Shown: positions 22,891 through 35,387 of the stretch, piece by piece
Layout of the letters: every line of letters starts with the position of its first letter
How positions within the stretch are numbered: the stretch's first letter is position 1
Origin: Dendrocalamus latiflorus
Taxonomy: Eukaryota > Streptophyta > Magnoliopsida > Poales > Poaceae
Assembly (NCBI GenBank): GCA_017311315.1
Contig: CM029612.1
Location: 53,030,200 to 53,094,199 of the forward strand
Direction: 5' to 3'
DNA length: 64,000 bases
The notes under the pieces: generated by a model
Database searches by the model: none
What the model saw: only the letters and a program-made list of their open reading frames with translations
What the model was told of the DNA's origin: nothing
Made by a program: the position numbers and the translations under genes

Positions 22891-25839
22891 ACAAGTTAAA
22901 AAAATGCTGCCATATTGCAACACAAAATTTGTTGTTTATCGTGTTTGAGTGTGTTCATAACTCGATTTTTTCTAACAAGTTGCATGCTCATACCATTACG
23001 ATGTCCATATGCATGGAGTGTTCAGATTACAATATTTTCATTCTAAGGTTCATCTAGTACATGGGGGAAGGAATGATGGTTCGAGCTAGTAAGAGTGACA
23101 CAGTATGAACAGGTTTACTACATACTACATTGTACTGACCAGGGAAATTTATGTGAAATCATACATAAGAGTATAGGCTGCTTTTATTTCCAGTTACATG
23201 GCAATGGAAGGATTAGCCCACAATGAGTACACTACTTTAGCTCTTTGTGCATCCACTATTTTAGCTGATGAATAAATTTGCCAGCTCACACTTCTATTTT
23301 TCACATGTGTTTGCCCACTCTTCTAATCAATGACTTGTAACATGTCATATTCTGAATACAATCTTCCTTTTGCATCTGGAAGAAGCCGGAGTCGTAGTTA
23401 AGGTCGTCTATACTTATTGACAAGGGTGGCATACCAGCAGCAGATCAGACGGTAGAGAAAAGGTATGGCCACTAGCCATGGCACATAATCTATTCAAAAG
23501 CTCAATGAATACTTTAATCCAGAATCACTTATTAATATTATTGTATTTGCAAATATAGTCGGATCCGACAACTTGAAGAATCCGATCAAATTTCGCTTAA
23601 CTATATATTCCGACCAATTTGACTGGTCAGTAATATAAACTGGTCGGAGATAATAATCGGGATCATCTTCGAGTTTGTGATAAACTTTGTACCAACTTAC
23701 ACCATCATGGTTTTCAAAGGTGTTTGTGTCGACTGGAGTTGACTAGCTACTCGAGGCGCTTTTGATTACAATTCTTCACCATTATCCTCTGAGAGTCTAT
23801 TTCATCTCCAAGCAAGGTGTTATTCCCGTCTGCAAGTAGGTCACTGTTTCATTTTTAAGTAGATCTTTGTTTTATTACCAACTAGAACTGTTCATTTTTC
23901 GTCTGTAACTCTTGTTTTTAAGACTATTTATACCCCATGTAAGTCTCATGATATATAGTGCGCATAACACAAGTTATCTAAACATGTAATACGACAAGAC
24001 AGTTTTATAACTTCTCCACATAGTTATTTTGCCGATGTGTCTGTGGTTTTTTCGCAAGGGTTTTCCACGTTAAATTGTTGTTTCATGACCCTGATTATTC
24101 TTCATTATTTTCATATTTTGTCGTGCATTTTACAACAAATACAAAATGCTTTGTTATGATTTCAAATTACTTGTGAGCAGGGGCAAAGCCCAATAGGCCC
24201 AACCAGTGTTACAAGATACCGAGTCCAAGAAAGTTTAGTAGGTATGAGTCCATATGTACCATGTGTGCACCCCCAGCCCAAAATGTGTGCAGCCTAGACC
24301 AGCCCGTGACCGAGCCTCACAACCTCATGCCTTCGGCCCGTCACATGTCACGTGGCCCAATTGGAAGTCGCATAGAGCGTGTGGCCCAAAAACAAGAGAC
24401 CAAGAGACCGAGTGAGCCCATTAGGAGGCCAAGCCACAGAGCCAACCCAGACCAATGCTCCTTGCCCCACTTATCCACTCTCTTGGATCAATGTGCAACT
24501 GTAGTGCCACCTCACTAGTCACCTTATTCTTGTTCATCTCGTGTTGCCTATTGCTGAGACGCGCGCTGCACCACGCTTGACCACTGGTCGTCAGAGAAAT
24601 TGATCAACTCCCTCGCTTGCTATCTCACCGCGACACCATCTAGTCCCTGTTGCCTCACCGACGCCTAACCAAGACACAAAAGGATGAAGGAGGCTTATAC
24701 CCGAACTCGATCACCCGAGTTAAGAAATCGGTATATGGTATTTGCTTTGCTCTAAATTTCTTTCAATTTGTCCTATTTGTTTTAAACATAGGGACTAAAT
24801 TTGTGAGTTAGATATTCAATTTGATTGTCCGTGGTTGGTTTTTTGTCAAATTGTGTTAGGGTTTCAATGTGGGTTTGGGAAAACCAAATACATGAGTAGT
24901 GTCAGTGTATTTTGATAAGTATTTTGATCACTATTTCTTTATCATTGTGCATAACCATCGGTTATGTTGAATTATTAATGCTAAAAATTATTGAATACAT
25001 TACTATTAGTATAATGTTACTTGAAAATTATATATATGTTGTTATATGTATAGTCAAATGACGAACCTGTGTCATTTTTGTTGTAGTTCCACCCTTGTGA
25101 GATTGCGGATTTTTATCCTTGGCCTCCGTCTATTTAGGTTTGTGCTAATGGGGCACGCTCGCATGTGTGTGCATGGTGGTGTATATGCGTGTATGCCTTC
25201 TTTGTAATCGCAAAAAAAATGTTACTTGTATACTACGGCATTAGTGTGAAATAAACCCCACAGCTAGGTATGATACCCCTAAAAGTAGGCAAAATAATGT
25301 TTGACTACTTGTAAATCCAAAATGTGCTGAAAGCTAAGAACATTGAACTATTGTGCTATAATAAAATCTGCAAATGAACTCTTGTAGTTGAGTTTATCAG
25401 AATTAGTTCATGTGCTGCATGTCTACATCAAGTCTGCAGTTAAGCCCCCCTTCTATCTAAATATATGCATCCAAGTAATCAAGTCCCTGTAGTACAGGAA
25501 CTTAATATTCTGAACTGTTATGGTATAAGGTTTGGATGCGCTCTATTGTTTCTGGAGGGGTTTAGTTGTACAACATGGAGTATTATAGTATATGACATTA
25601 TGATTTAGTGATCTATTTTTTAGTACATACATTTTATTGCTGATCTCACGGTAGCGATAAGTCCAAACTGCAGTTTCTTCTCTTGAAATGTTGATTTATG
25701 TGCATTACATATTAAATTGGACCCAAAGGATGTAATCAACCTTTTTTTCCTATGAAAATGAGGCTCCTTAGCAGTATATTATTGTACAGAACAAAACACA
25801 TGTATGAATGTAACTTCAAGTAAAAGACTTTTTTTCTGC
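22891..25839. other. Intergenic, no supported gene
   Basis: AT-rich sequence with no long frames and no clear element ends. The stretch 24180-24560 is denser in GCCCA-type words but shows no gene structure. Near 25190-25215 a T-rich to A-run transition could be a LINE-type 3' end; this is weak. Confidence 0.35.
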
Positions 25840-26256
25840 AGACCCAAGTGAAAGAAAATGACCAAACAACCCTCAAATTCGGCGAGCGAATTTCAGAACT
25901 GGCAGCACTCAGATATCAACAAGAAAACGCTATAGACGTTATTGTTGCCATGTACCCTGCATTATTCTTTATGGTTAGGTCTGGGGGTGGCCTCTTCAAA
26001 TGGAGAAAGGCGGTAGGAAGAGTAAGAAGTGGAAAGGGACAAGATACCAGAATAAATTGCTGAAAGCGCTATGATTGGGTTGCAAGGAAGCACAATCTGG
26101 CAGGAGGAGAAGGGTACAGTGCCAAAGGCAAAGCTGATGGTTACTTCCTCTCTGAACCCACCCTTTTTTATTTCTTTCCCTTCGCATACCTTGCTCCATT
26201 CCTCCTTTCACCCTCCCCCATGAGGCCATAGCCAGAGGTCTCAGCAAGGCTTCCTC

Positions 26257-26633
26257 ATGGGGTGGCTCCACTCCCTCTTCTCCCCTCTGAGGAAGCTCTG
26301 GGTTCGCGCGCATTCCGCGCGTAAGAACAGTAAGTTCTTTCTCCAGCTCTTCTTTCAGCAAGACAGCAATCAATATACATCGTTCTTCTTGGTGTTGCTG
26401 CGAAACCTTTTCTTAGCATCGTAGACAGTGGCGATCGATGTATTTGTCTCTCTTCCATCTAACATTGTTAAGCACCGACATTAATTGTTGTGCTTGATGC
26501 TTCCTTGGCAGGGAGGGGAATGCACATCCTGTACAAGGATGTCAAGTCTTGCCAGGATGAGGATGTGCATGTCCTATGGTCCATCCTGGTCGATTCGCAC
26601 CGTCATCCGGCTCTGATGAAGCTGAAGCTCTAG
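26257..26633 (+). CDS. Plant microprotein of unknown function (64 aa, two exons)
   Basis: Exon 1 is 26257-26329 and exon 2 is 26512-26633, joined at a GTAAGT donor and a TTGGCAG acceptor in phase 1. The product is 64 residues. It starts MGWLHSLFSPLRKLW, has a basic middle (ARKNRRG), then ILYKDVKSCQDEDVHVLWSI and ends HPALMKLKL. I recognise this as a small conserved plant family with the invariant YxDVxSCxxEDVHVLWSxL core; its function is not known to me. There is no signal peptide or membrane segment, though the basic amphipathic N terminus could bind a membrane or an organelle. Because both exons are short, automated annotation may miss it. Splice phase, length and motif all agree, so I am fairly confident. 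Confidence 0.78.
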
Positions 26634-26639
26634 GGTTCT

Positions 26640-27550
26640 CGCAAGACAGGGCAAGGATGGCAGCCATGGTGTGTGTGACTTTGCTGTTTAATCGGCCATT
26701 ATCTTTGTATAGAACTACATAAGTGCAGTGGTATCAAGAAAAGAGGAGGGGGGAAAAAAGAGAGGCAGATGAGTATATGCTTTCCTTGTGTGTTGATGTG
26801 TTGAGCCTTGTGACTTTGTGAGTGAGGTTGAAATGTCACCTTTGCTTGATGTGAGTGAGGTTGAGCTAATGTATTTGTATATAGATGCTCTGATGCCTTA
26901 CCTAATGGTATGAAGTTTGGTAGTGCGTATTTTTCTTTGCCTTTTTTTCTCATTTAGTAATAGGTTGATTTGTATAATTCTGGAAGTATTATATCCAGTC
27001 AATTTAATTCTCTCTCGCACACGTGTTGTTGGTGCCCGTGAAAAAGAACTCGGAATGCAGCTATACTACTAAACTAAGAACCGATGAACATACATTAAAA
27101 AAAACTAATAACTAATTTGCACAATAGAATACTTCATATAAATGTCAAAATTATAGTAAATTAACGCAGTAGTTCGTAACAAAGGAGTAATTCTAATTTC
27201 TAACTAACTAATGGATCTAAGTGACTTAATTAAATAACCTAAAAAAGTTACAAAAGCTTTTAATTAAATAACCTAAAAGGTTACAAAAGCTGAAGTTCTT
27301 AAAAACGTAAACAACACAACAAAGACAAGTTTAAGGACCTCCACAACCACAATCTTGCAATTTTGCTCTCTTTTCTAATACCAAACCAGCTGTGGTCCTC
27401 CAAATTCTTGAAAAATTCTCCACTCCATGATTGAAAAAAATAAGAACATAAAAATTCCTATCCAACTCTTTTCGTCCTAACTTAGAACAGATGCTCTCTC
27501 TCTCTTTAAAAAACCTGAATTTTTTTAGAAAAAAAAAACTAAACTAGGAA
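26640..27550. other. Intergenic, AT-rich, with a small tandem repeat
   Basis: 3' flank of the microprotein gene and distal upstream region of QCR7. A unit of about 34 bases (TTAATTAAATAACCTAAAA with GTTACAAAAGC) occurs twice at 27226-27290. No gene seen. Confidence 0.5.
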
Positions 27551-27554
27551 ACAA

Positions 27555-27610
27555 TGGGCCCTTCTGCTTCCTCGGCCCATTATCTGAATCTCCCCTACGT
27601 CACCGGCCCA
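27555..27610. promoter_or_regulatory. Site II boxes upstream of QCR7
   Basis: Three TGGGCC/GGCCCA boxes lie at 27555-27560, 27574-27579 and 27605-27610, within 150 bases of the start codon. Such site II elements bind TCP-type factors and mark many plant genes for respiratory-chain and ribosomal proteins. The motif is seen directly; the function is inferred. Confidence 0.6.
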
Positions 27611-27702
27611 AGACGGAAACCACAGCCCACCACCTCTTTCTCTCCCACAAAAGCGAGGAGGCGAAGAAGAAGCGGCCGCCGCCGCCGCAGAACGAAGAGA
27701 CG

Positions 27703-30211
27703 ATGTCGTCGATGCTGTCCGCGCTGTCACAGTGGCTGGTGAACCCGCGGCGCAACCCGCTCGCCCGCATCCACATGCACGCCGTCTCCGCGCGCCTCCG
27801 GAAATACGGTAGCCAACGGATCGATCCTGGATCCGGTTCCGAGGAGCCTTGATTCGATTGGCGTTCGCGTCTCCCTTCTTGTGTTTCTTGATCTGAATGC
27901 GATCTTCTTGTTCTTTTGTGCGTGGTGATGATGATCCAAGGCCTGAGGTACGACGATCTGTACGACCCGTACCATGATCTGGACATCAAGGAGGCGCTCG
28001 CGAGGCTGCCCAGGGAGGTGGTCGACGCCCGCATCCAGCGCCTCAAGCGCGCCATGGACCTCTCCATGAAGCACCAGTACCTCCCCGACGACCTCCAGGT
28101 CCGCTCCTTTCCTTTCCCCCTGCCCTCTGGATCTCTCGCTTCGTATGCGCGCGGCTTGTGGATGCGTGGTTGTTGTGACGATGGTGTACGGGTTTTCCTG
28201 ATCAGTTCTAGGCTGTGTTCCTGAGAGCCTCTGCAATGGCCCGATTTCTGTGCAATGTGGTCGATGATTGTGTGTCAGGAACAAGAAGGGTGCAGTGTAT
28301 TTGAGTTGCATCTGTGATCTGGGCTTTAAGTTTGTGGATTTCCCGTTCGGTTAATGGATGTAACAATGAAATGTTGTTGGTTGCTGAGAAACCGGTCCAC
28401 ATAGGAGGTGAACTGTGCTGAAGATGGTGGGGGTTTCAATTAAGTTTGGATACGAGAAGTGGTATCCAGGAAATTGGCAATGGACATTACTGCATGAGAA
28501 TGAGAGTAATGGTGGTCAGGTTTGATAAACCTTTTGAAATGCCTGTAGAAGTTTCTTGCAGGATAGGTTGTCACACTGGTGGGTCTGATTATTTCAGGCG
28601 TTCTTGCTGACAAATGACAATCCTATTAGGATTTTACTATCTTTCACATGTCATTTCCCATTTCTAGTTTACATCAGTTAGGAGGGAGAGGTGGTTAGAT
28701 TGTTTCAGATGTTCATACGCCTTTTTATATGTATTTTAATATTTTGGATGTCCAAGTTCTTTTCCCTGCTTTCCACATACCTTTAGTTGCGATATGTTTA
28801 GATGGATGCTCAACGACCTACAATTTTTTCTTCAGCCTTGAAGATGTTCCAGAGTAATTTATCTGAAGCCATTAAATCATTAAACCTATGAATTGGTGAT
28901 ATGTGGTCGTTGTTAACTATGCATTCTTGAAATTATCTTCTCACCATGGAACCTCGGTTTGTAATAGGGGCATCTTTCATCTTCAGCAATGCTTACCGTT
29001 ACGTTTGTTACACTAATCTAACTTTACACAGATCTTAAGAAACATTTACTTTCTTTTGCACAGGCTCTGCAGACACCATTCAGAGGCTATTTGAGTGACA
29101 TGTTGGCTCTGGTAAGTGTGTTTGCTGATGTTTGTCTTTTTGTCATTTCACTTGTTCATTGCATATACAGCCACTTTATATTTTCATGTGTAAGTAAGCT
29201 ATAGTCTACATTATGCCGTTTCTAAGCTATAGTCTACATTATGCCGTTTCTTTATCCTTATCCACTTCTAAATATTAGGCCGCACTGCTTTTGTTTATCC
29301 ATTAGCATGTCATAATGTACACTGTAGCCCTTGTACTTTTCTGGAACACTGGAGTTTGGTGAAATGTATAGGTTAGCTTCAAGTGGTAATCAATTAAGTT
29401 CATGTAAAACAGTTCCATGATCAAGTTCCTCTTGAAGCCATGCTATCTTGAAGTTTTCTTGTGTGGATGCATAGCCTTTGCTTATTTGATCTTGACCTTC
29501 AAAGGGTGCATGACAGCATGGATATCAATCTCACATCTTTTCTTGGCCATTATCTTGTTGAGCATTGTCATTATTATTGTTTTGACAACTGAGTACATGA
29601 TGATCCAGTCCTAAAATTTGCAAATTCATGGTCAACTTGTGCAAGGTGTGTAACTGATACTGTCTAGCACCCTTTTTCGTGGTGATCGGTTCGGCTGAAA
29701 AGCTCATGGCTTATGGCTGAAAAAAGCACTGTAGCTGACAGAGGCTTATTTAACATAATTAAATTAAAAAAATTTAAAAATATAAAAAATATGTTAGCCC
29801 ATTACGTATAATACAAACAAATACAGGAAAAAAAGAACCGGCAAAAAAACTTAACAAAAAGCCAAAAGTTTAGAAAAAGACGAAACTTATGAATAGTGAA
29901 AAATAAGCCAGAAGCCGAAGCCGAGTTGATCAGGGCCGGCGTCAGGAGTTGTGTACGTCTTTGATAACTTAATATAATATATATTGCGACTATATTACTT
30001 CTACATATAAGCAAAGCTGATGTCAGTACCTAAGAAAATTCTGGGCTTCAAGCTGATGATTTGGTTTTGTGCTGTGAAGCTATTTTCCTTTTGGATCTTG
30101 TTCAAATCTGCGCCAAGTTGTTTGATACCACCTTTGCTGCAGGTGAAAAAGGAGAGCGCGGAGCGTAAAGCACTGGGAGCCCTTCCCCTTTACCAGAGGA
30201 CCATTCCATGA
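27703..30211 (+). CDS. QCR7: Cytochrome b-c1 complex subunit 7 (14-kDa subunit)
   Basis: Four coding exons: 27703-27808, 27941-28098, 29064-29111 and 30143-30211. All introns are GT-AG and give a 126-aa protein. This is the 14-kDa matrix-side subunit of mitochondrial complex III (QCR7/UQCRB), which packs against cytochrome b and is needed for assembly. Landmarks are NPLARIHMHAVSARLRKYG (residues 18-36), LRYDDLYDPYHDLDIKEAL (37-55), LPREVVDARIQRLKRAMDLS and the C-terminal KKESAERKALGALPLYQRTI. The first ATG gives a normal length; a second Met is three codons later. No cleavable presequence is obvious, as usual for this subunit. Intron 3 (about 1.03 kb) contains a MITE and a duplicated 28-bp unit (29195-29250). 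Upstream site II boxes suit a respiratory gene. Confidence 0.95.
29688..29937 (-). mobile_element. hAT-like MITE in QCR7 intron 3
   Basis: A reverse copy of the family at 38724-38988. It opens GATCGGTTCGGCTGAAAAG, has an AATTAAATTAAAAAAATTTA interior, then GAACCGGCAAAAAAAC, and ends near GCCGAGTTGATCAGGGCC. It lies fully inside the intron, so the reading frame is unaffected. Target duplication is not clear. Confidence 0.55.
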
Positions 30212-30219
30212 AGTTTTTT

Positions 30220-31427
30220 CTTGATACGTGTCGCTGTTTTTCTCCTTATCACATCACAATGCATGAAATAAAATGCAGTGGATGATACTGTTTCCTTATC
30301 GAAAGTTCCATTTTCATGTTGATGTAGTGGTGAGTTGACCATCATCACCTTAGTTCTTTTTCTTCTTTTCCTAATTAATGGTAACAAGTTTTTCTGTTCC
30401 ATCGTTATTATGAAGCCATATACTCTTGTACTTCGTCTGAGCAACTGTTTGTTATTTGCTCTTGCTTTTGTATACAATTTGGACGTCTTTCATGTTATCC
30501 ATCCATGCTTTGACTGGCTGTGGCTTTTGTTGAAATTTTTGAATTTTAGCTGTTTACAATAGAGATTACAGAAAGAGATACTCGCTTATGATTTTAGGTG
30601 GTACAGATGCTTTTAACGTGTAGTACAATTAACTTATAGACCTTGTCTTGAAAAAAAAATGCTCCATTTGAGAGTTAGGTACTGCAACAAAAACTAAAAG
30701 CCGATTTCAAAAGTCGAAAAGAACAGGCACACAAAGCTGTGTTGCTATATATGGGATCTGCTATGCCGTGCTGAACTGCAGATCTGAGCTTTTGTAGCTA
30801 CTTCTTTTTAGTTTATGATTTATAGTTTATAGTTTCTCTAAATAAATATATGTGGTAATTTTTATGTCATCTTTTTAAAATGATTTGTTAGAATATTTTT
30901 TTAAAAATAATTTATCGATATTCGGTTCGTTGTTCAAATACTTACACTAAAAATAAAAATCATTAGTAGCTACCAGTCCGAAAAGAACTTTGCCTACCCG
31001 TTGTTTACGTTTACAACTTTTACCTCCTCAGTCAGCCTGCACACTGCAATTTGATCCTGCAGAACTTTTTGTACGTAATGAGTACATAAATTGTGCACAG
31101 TAAAACTCAAACATGTCTCTGCCTTCCAGAAATTGCAAGTGCCTTCTACAAGTGTTGCTGTCGCAAATTGTAACAAATTTTTATACAAAAACTACCAGTC
31201 CGTATATATACGTAGTTTTGGACATCTTTCTCTCAGGACAGTACAAGGAAATGGATCTATCATCTTGTCATTTTTCAGCTATAATGGAGACCTTTTTGCT
31301 GTGTGATGGATTACAGCTGTGCTCTCTGCCATGTCGATTTCTGAGCAAAGGCATGCTTTCTATACTACGATCTGTTACTCCTTATCCCGTCGCCATCAAT
31401 GTTTGTAAGAGAGCAGTGGTATGCTTG
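30220..31427. other. QCR7 3' flank and intergenic
   Basis: 3' untranslated and flanking sequence, plus AT-rich DNA with a partial MITE-like stretch at about 30555-30735 (similar to the element at 33.7 kb). No gene seen; short frames such as 31113-31430 have no domain. Confidence 0.35.
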
Positions 31428-31430
31428 TAA

Positions 31431-31956
31431 GAGCAAGTCTAATAATAGAGCTAAGTGTTTAGTTATAAGTTAAGTTATAAGAGCTAATTAATAGAATAAT
31501 TTGTCTATAATTTTTTTTATTATTATATGGTATCATATCTCACATTCTTTTTCCTATTCCTCCTCACATACATTTATTATCTAGGCCTACCACTGCATAG
31601 GCTTCCGTGCTCAGCTTGTTGCTTGCATGAGAGCATCTCCAATAGTGACTTATGAGCTAGCTCTAAGCATATTATTTCATATTTTAATAGAAGAGAGAGA
31701 AAAGATATCTTTTGATCAAGAGCTAGTCTCATACACACATTCCAAAATTATGTGAGAGTGTCATGTGAGGCTATTTATGTTATGAGCTATGTGTTAAAAG
31801 TTAGTACTATTGGAGAAGTTGTCTTAGAGCTAGTAACTAGCTCATACTGTTGGAGATGCTCTGAGAGCCAAGCTCTTATCTCTCTCTTCTCTTCTCTCCT
31901 TCACATCAGCAAAAATGCTGACTAACTTGACTATAAAATCATTATTGTACTTGCTC
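31431..31956. mobile_element. Tourist-like MITE (PIF/Harbinger), outer
   Basis: Inverted ends GAGCAAGTCTAATAATAG (left) and CATTATTGTACTTGCTC (right). A TAA trinucleotide flanks both sides (31428-31430 and 31957-31959), the usual PIF/Harbinger target duplication. It contains a second Tourist-like element (31631-31861), so its original length was about 290 bp. Confidence 0.75.
31631..31861. mobile_element. Tourist-like MITE, nested in the outer one
   Basis: A 231-bp element with inverted ends GAGCATCTCCAATAGT (left) and ACTGTTGGAGATGCTC (right). It is flanked by TGA on both sides (31628-31630 and 31862-31864). It inserted into the middle of the outer MITE and is therefore younger. Confidence 0.7.
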
Positions 31957-31959
31957 TAA

Positions 31960-32997
31960 AACACTAACTTTTCCTTCAGGAATTCCATGATTTTGTGAAG
32001 TCGAGGAGAATCCCTGAGAACATAAAACTTTTATCATGCTTCCTTCAGGGAAGTGGGTTTTAGTCAGAAGCATTAATTCTGCAATGTTTCGACATTGTAC
32101 TTTTGGCGAGGATCTCAGGATCGCGACATGGATGGATCTCACGATCCTACGATTTCATGGAGTATCGACATGATACTGATCGGTGTATAGATTAGAATTT
32201 TATAGAATCATGATTCTAAAGATAGGATCATATGGAATCGAATATGGTTGTTAGGATCATGCTTAGGATTAGGTAGAATTATAATCTTAACAATAAACTA
32301 TATTAACATATAAAATTTGATGTTATCTATTGCTAATTTAAGTTGAACTAGTTTAATTTGTTTTGTTTTTGTTGTTTACATGTTTTAAGATAAAAAAGTA
32401 TTTTTTTGACATATTGGACTTTTAGATTGTTAGTTTGAAAAATAACCTTAATTCAATATAAAATAAATAAGTGTACTAAAATTACAAAATTAAATTCAAA
32501 ATTCAAAATTTTCTACTATAGATTTACATATTTAGGAAAATAATTTTATTTTTATATAAAATATATGTGTGTTTAAAAATCTAATAGAATTATAATTCTA
32601 TGATCCAATTTTATCGGACAAAAAATGATCCTACTAGAAATCGTGATGCTGACAACATGACTTTTGGCCGTTATCATGTTTAGTCGTCAAGTTTTTATGA
32701 TGCATCTAATAACCTGTTTGGTGGTGGTTGTGGAATTTTGTTTCCCCTAGTCAGGGAATATGTTGGACAACGTGGTCAGCTGAGCTGGAGAGAGAGAGGG
32801 GGGGTCTTATCCGGTGCCATTGCATGTGATTTCCGTTCCTGTTCTGGTATAGTGAGAACGTTTCGTCCTTTTACTGTGAGAAATTATCATTCATCAAGGT
32901 CAGTGAAATTTTACCTCATTGCCCTTTTTCAGTTCTACTGGCATAGGATATACCAGCTTTATCTAGGCTTCAAGCCTAGAAGAGAAGAAATTGCCCT
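31960..32997. other. Intergenic, AT-rich repetitive
   Basis: The stretch 32095-32660 has recurrent GATCCTA/TAGGATC and GAATTATAATTC words at both edges and may be a decayed DNA transposon. Exact ends and a target duplication could not be fixed. No gene seen. Confidence 0.3.
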
Positions 32998-33256
32998 GTT
33001 GTTTCGGTTTCAGCTTATGACTTTTTTTTATCTATTCATAAATTTCGTCTTTTTATGAACTTTTGGCTTTTTTGAGCTTTTTTGCCGGTTCTTTTTTCCC
33101 GTATTCGTTTGCGTTGTCCGTGATGAGCTTTCATATTTTTTAAAAAAAATTAATTTTAATTACGTCAAATAAGTTACCTTCAATTATAGTGAAATTTTAA
33201 CCGTTACAGTGTAATTTTAGCCATAAACCACAGTTTTTCAGCCCAACCGAGCGGGA
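32998..33256 (+). mobile_element. hAT-like MITE (CTCGGTTGG family)
   Basis: Interior GAACTTTTGGCTTTTTTGAG and GTATTCGTTTGCGTTGTCCG, ending CAGTTTTTCAGCCCAACCGA-GCGGG. It closely matches the copy at 38724-38988. Edges are approximate. Confidence 0.55.
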
Positions 33257-33700
33257 TACAAGGTATGTATGCTTCCATTCTCCAGACTGCATAAAGGTAC
33301 GTATGACATGGCTTCTTTAAAGAACAATTTTTACAATCTAACCCTTTTAAATTTACTTTTATTAATAACTCTTCATCCATCTTATTTCTAAATCTAAACT
33401 TTTTAACCATTATATAGTCTATGGCGTGGCAAATAACCCTATCACGCCACTACGTAAGTCCAACACGGAGCAACAAAACAACACTGCCATGGGCAATATT
33501 CGGTCACGGCAAGATTGATGATGTAGTGGTGTGTATTTGCCACGTCATGGGCTATAGCGCGGCCAAAACGGTTAGATTTATAAATAAAATTGGGGAGGGT
33601 TATTAATAAAATATCTTTTAAAAATAATTATTCAATAAAAAATCTTCTTTGTATCATTCTGTTTCGATTACTTGCACTGTTCCACAATAATATGTGTAAG

Positions 33701-33928
33701 GGTCTGTTCTTTTTTGCTACGGTTTATGGCTTTTGCTTGTGATTTTTAAGCTGTTTATGAGAGAGATTACATAGTAACATAAACTCATATGTGATTTTTG
33801 CCAATATAAATAAAGTCGCTACAGTGTGTATTATAATTAACTAGTAGATTCCATCTTAAAAAGACACTCTGTTTGAAAGCTAGTTACTGTAGAAAATTCA
33901 AAAGCCAAAAGCTGTAAAGAAGAGGCCG
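33701..33928. mobile_element. Short AT-rich MITE, second family
   Basis: Begins GGGTCTGTTCTTTTTTGC. The interior has GTGTGTATTATAATTAACTA and TTACTGTAGAAAATTCAAAA, and it ends AAAGAAGAGGCC. Related interiors are found at 34.5, 36.05, 36.6, 39.0, 39.7 and 52.7 kb. Confidence 0.45.
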
Positions 33929-35167
33929 ATCAAAATTGGAGTATCCAACACTGACAAAATCAGAGTTAGTTAAAGACTGCCTTTCCCTCTATCCATTATC
34001 CACAATCCATCTAGTTTATATCTTTTTCTGATAGAACTAGCAGGTTAGATGACAAGTCCTTCCCTTTCATTTGTCACAAATGATTTGCTATCGTTGAGAT
34101 GTAGCCTTCACATTTCTCATTAGCTGCTCAAATGGATCAGAGGAAGAGGGGCCGTCACTGACACTGTGACTGTCGAACTGTGAGTCTGTGACCAACCTCG
34201 GCAGATGAGTGCCCTCATGGACCGTGAACACGTGGGGTCTCGTATGGACCTAATGCTCACCATAGTAACACCAGCCTTTTTATCTGAAAAAGCACTAGCC
34301 TTTTAGCCGTGGCTGCATTATTGCGTGTGTCTACTATGCCTTGGCCACTTCCGGTCTTGTGGACAACAGCCATTAATCTCTCCTTTGGAGCCTAGGGGAG
34401 CACTGATAAAAGAGTTTGTGGCTGGTAGCCTCCTAGGCAACTAATTGCTTCACGGGCAAGCGATATATCTGTCCAATTGGGTCTCTGCCGTTCTGGCCTT
34501 AGGTCTTTTGCAATTTATGGTGCAATGGAGATCTGATTAGTGTCTAGTGATATGAAGTTGGTATAGTGTATACTACAATTAATTTATAGATTCTATTTTT
34601 AAAAGATACTATGTTTAAAAACTAATTACTGTAGAAAAACTAAAAAGAAGAGGCCTAGGTTCTTTTTTTTTACTTTTGGTTTTTTTGAAAGTCGAAACAA
34701 ACAAAACGGCTTCTTCAAGTGGATTCTTCAAACGGTTTCCTAAACCCAAAACCGTGTGTGTTGTCCGTGTCAACATCTTCGTTATCCAGTGATATTTCAA
34801 AAAGCATAGATAAAAGCTATAAGCCACAGTCAAAAATCATAAACATGGCGTATAGTAACGAGAAACAAAAGAGTAATGAGAGGATGAACTAAGGTCCAGG
34901 GATCTCATTGTGTTCAAGTGAAAAAACGTAGGGTAGATTGCCTGGCATTCTCTAGTAGCTTAAAACTTTTTTTTTGGTTGAATTGATGGGTATCCGTAAT
35001 GCATGTTAATTGTCTTAAGAGCTTGGAACTCATGAACTGGAGACCTATTGGATTTCAAATAATTATTGAGGTTGCAAGGTCCAGTTGTGACTGGTGACAC
35101 GGGTGAAAAAAGCACGGGAAGATTGCATGTGAACCAAGTTAAATTTTTGGGTGAACCATGCATGCAT
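33929..35167. other. Intergenic with a partial MITE
   Basis: A partial copy of the second MITE family is at about 34545-34665 (TGTATACTACAATTAATTTA, then TTACTGTAGAAAAACTAAAA). Otherwise no gene or element is seen. Confidence 0.35.
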
Positions 35168-35387
35168 GTGACTTATTTTTTATTGTTCATAAATTTTGTC
35201 TTTTTTTGAACTTTTAATTTTTTTTAGCCTTTTGCCGGTTTTTTTCGTATTCGTTCGCGTTGTCTGTAATGAGCTAATATTTTTTTCTATTTTTAAAATT
35301 TTAAATTTAATTACGCTAAATAAACCACCTTCACTTATAGTAAAATTTTATCTATAAACTACAATTTTTCAGTCCAACCGAGCGGGC
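35168..35387 (+). mobile_element. hAT-like MITE (CTCGGTTGG family)
   Basis: Interior TTGTCTTTTTTTGAACTTTT and CGTATTCGTTCGCGTTGTCT, ending CAATTTTTCAGTCCAACCGA-GCGGGCC. It is another copy of the family at 33.0 and 38.7 kb. Left edge approximate. Confidence 0.55.
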
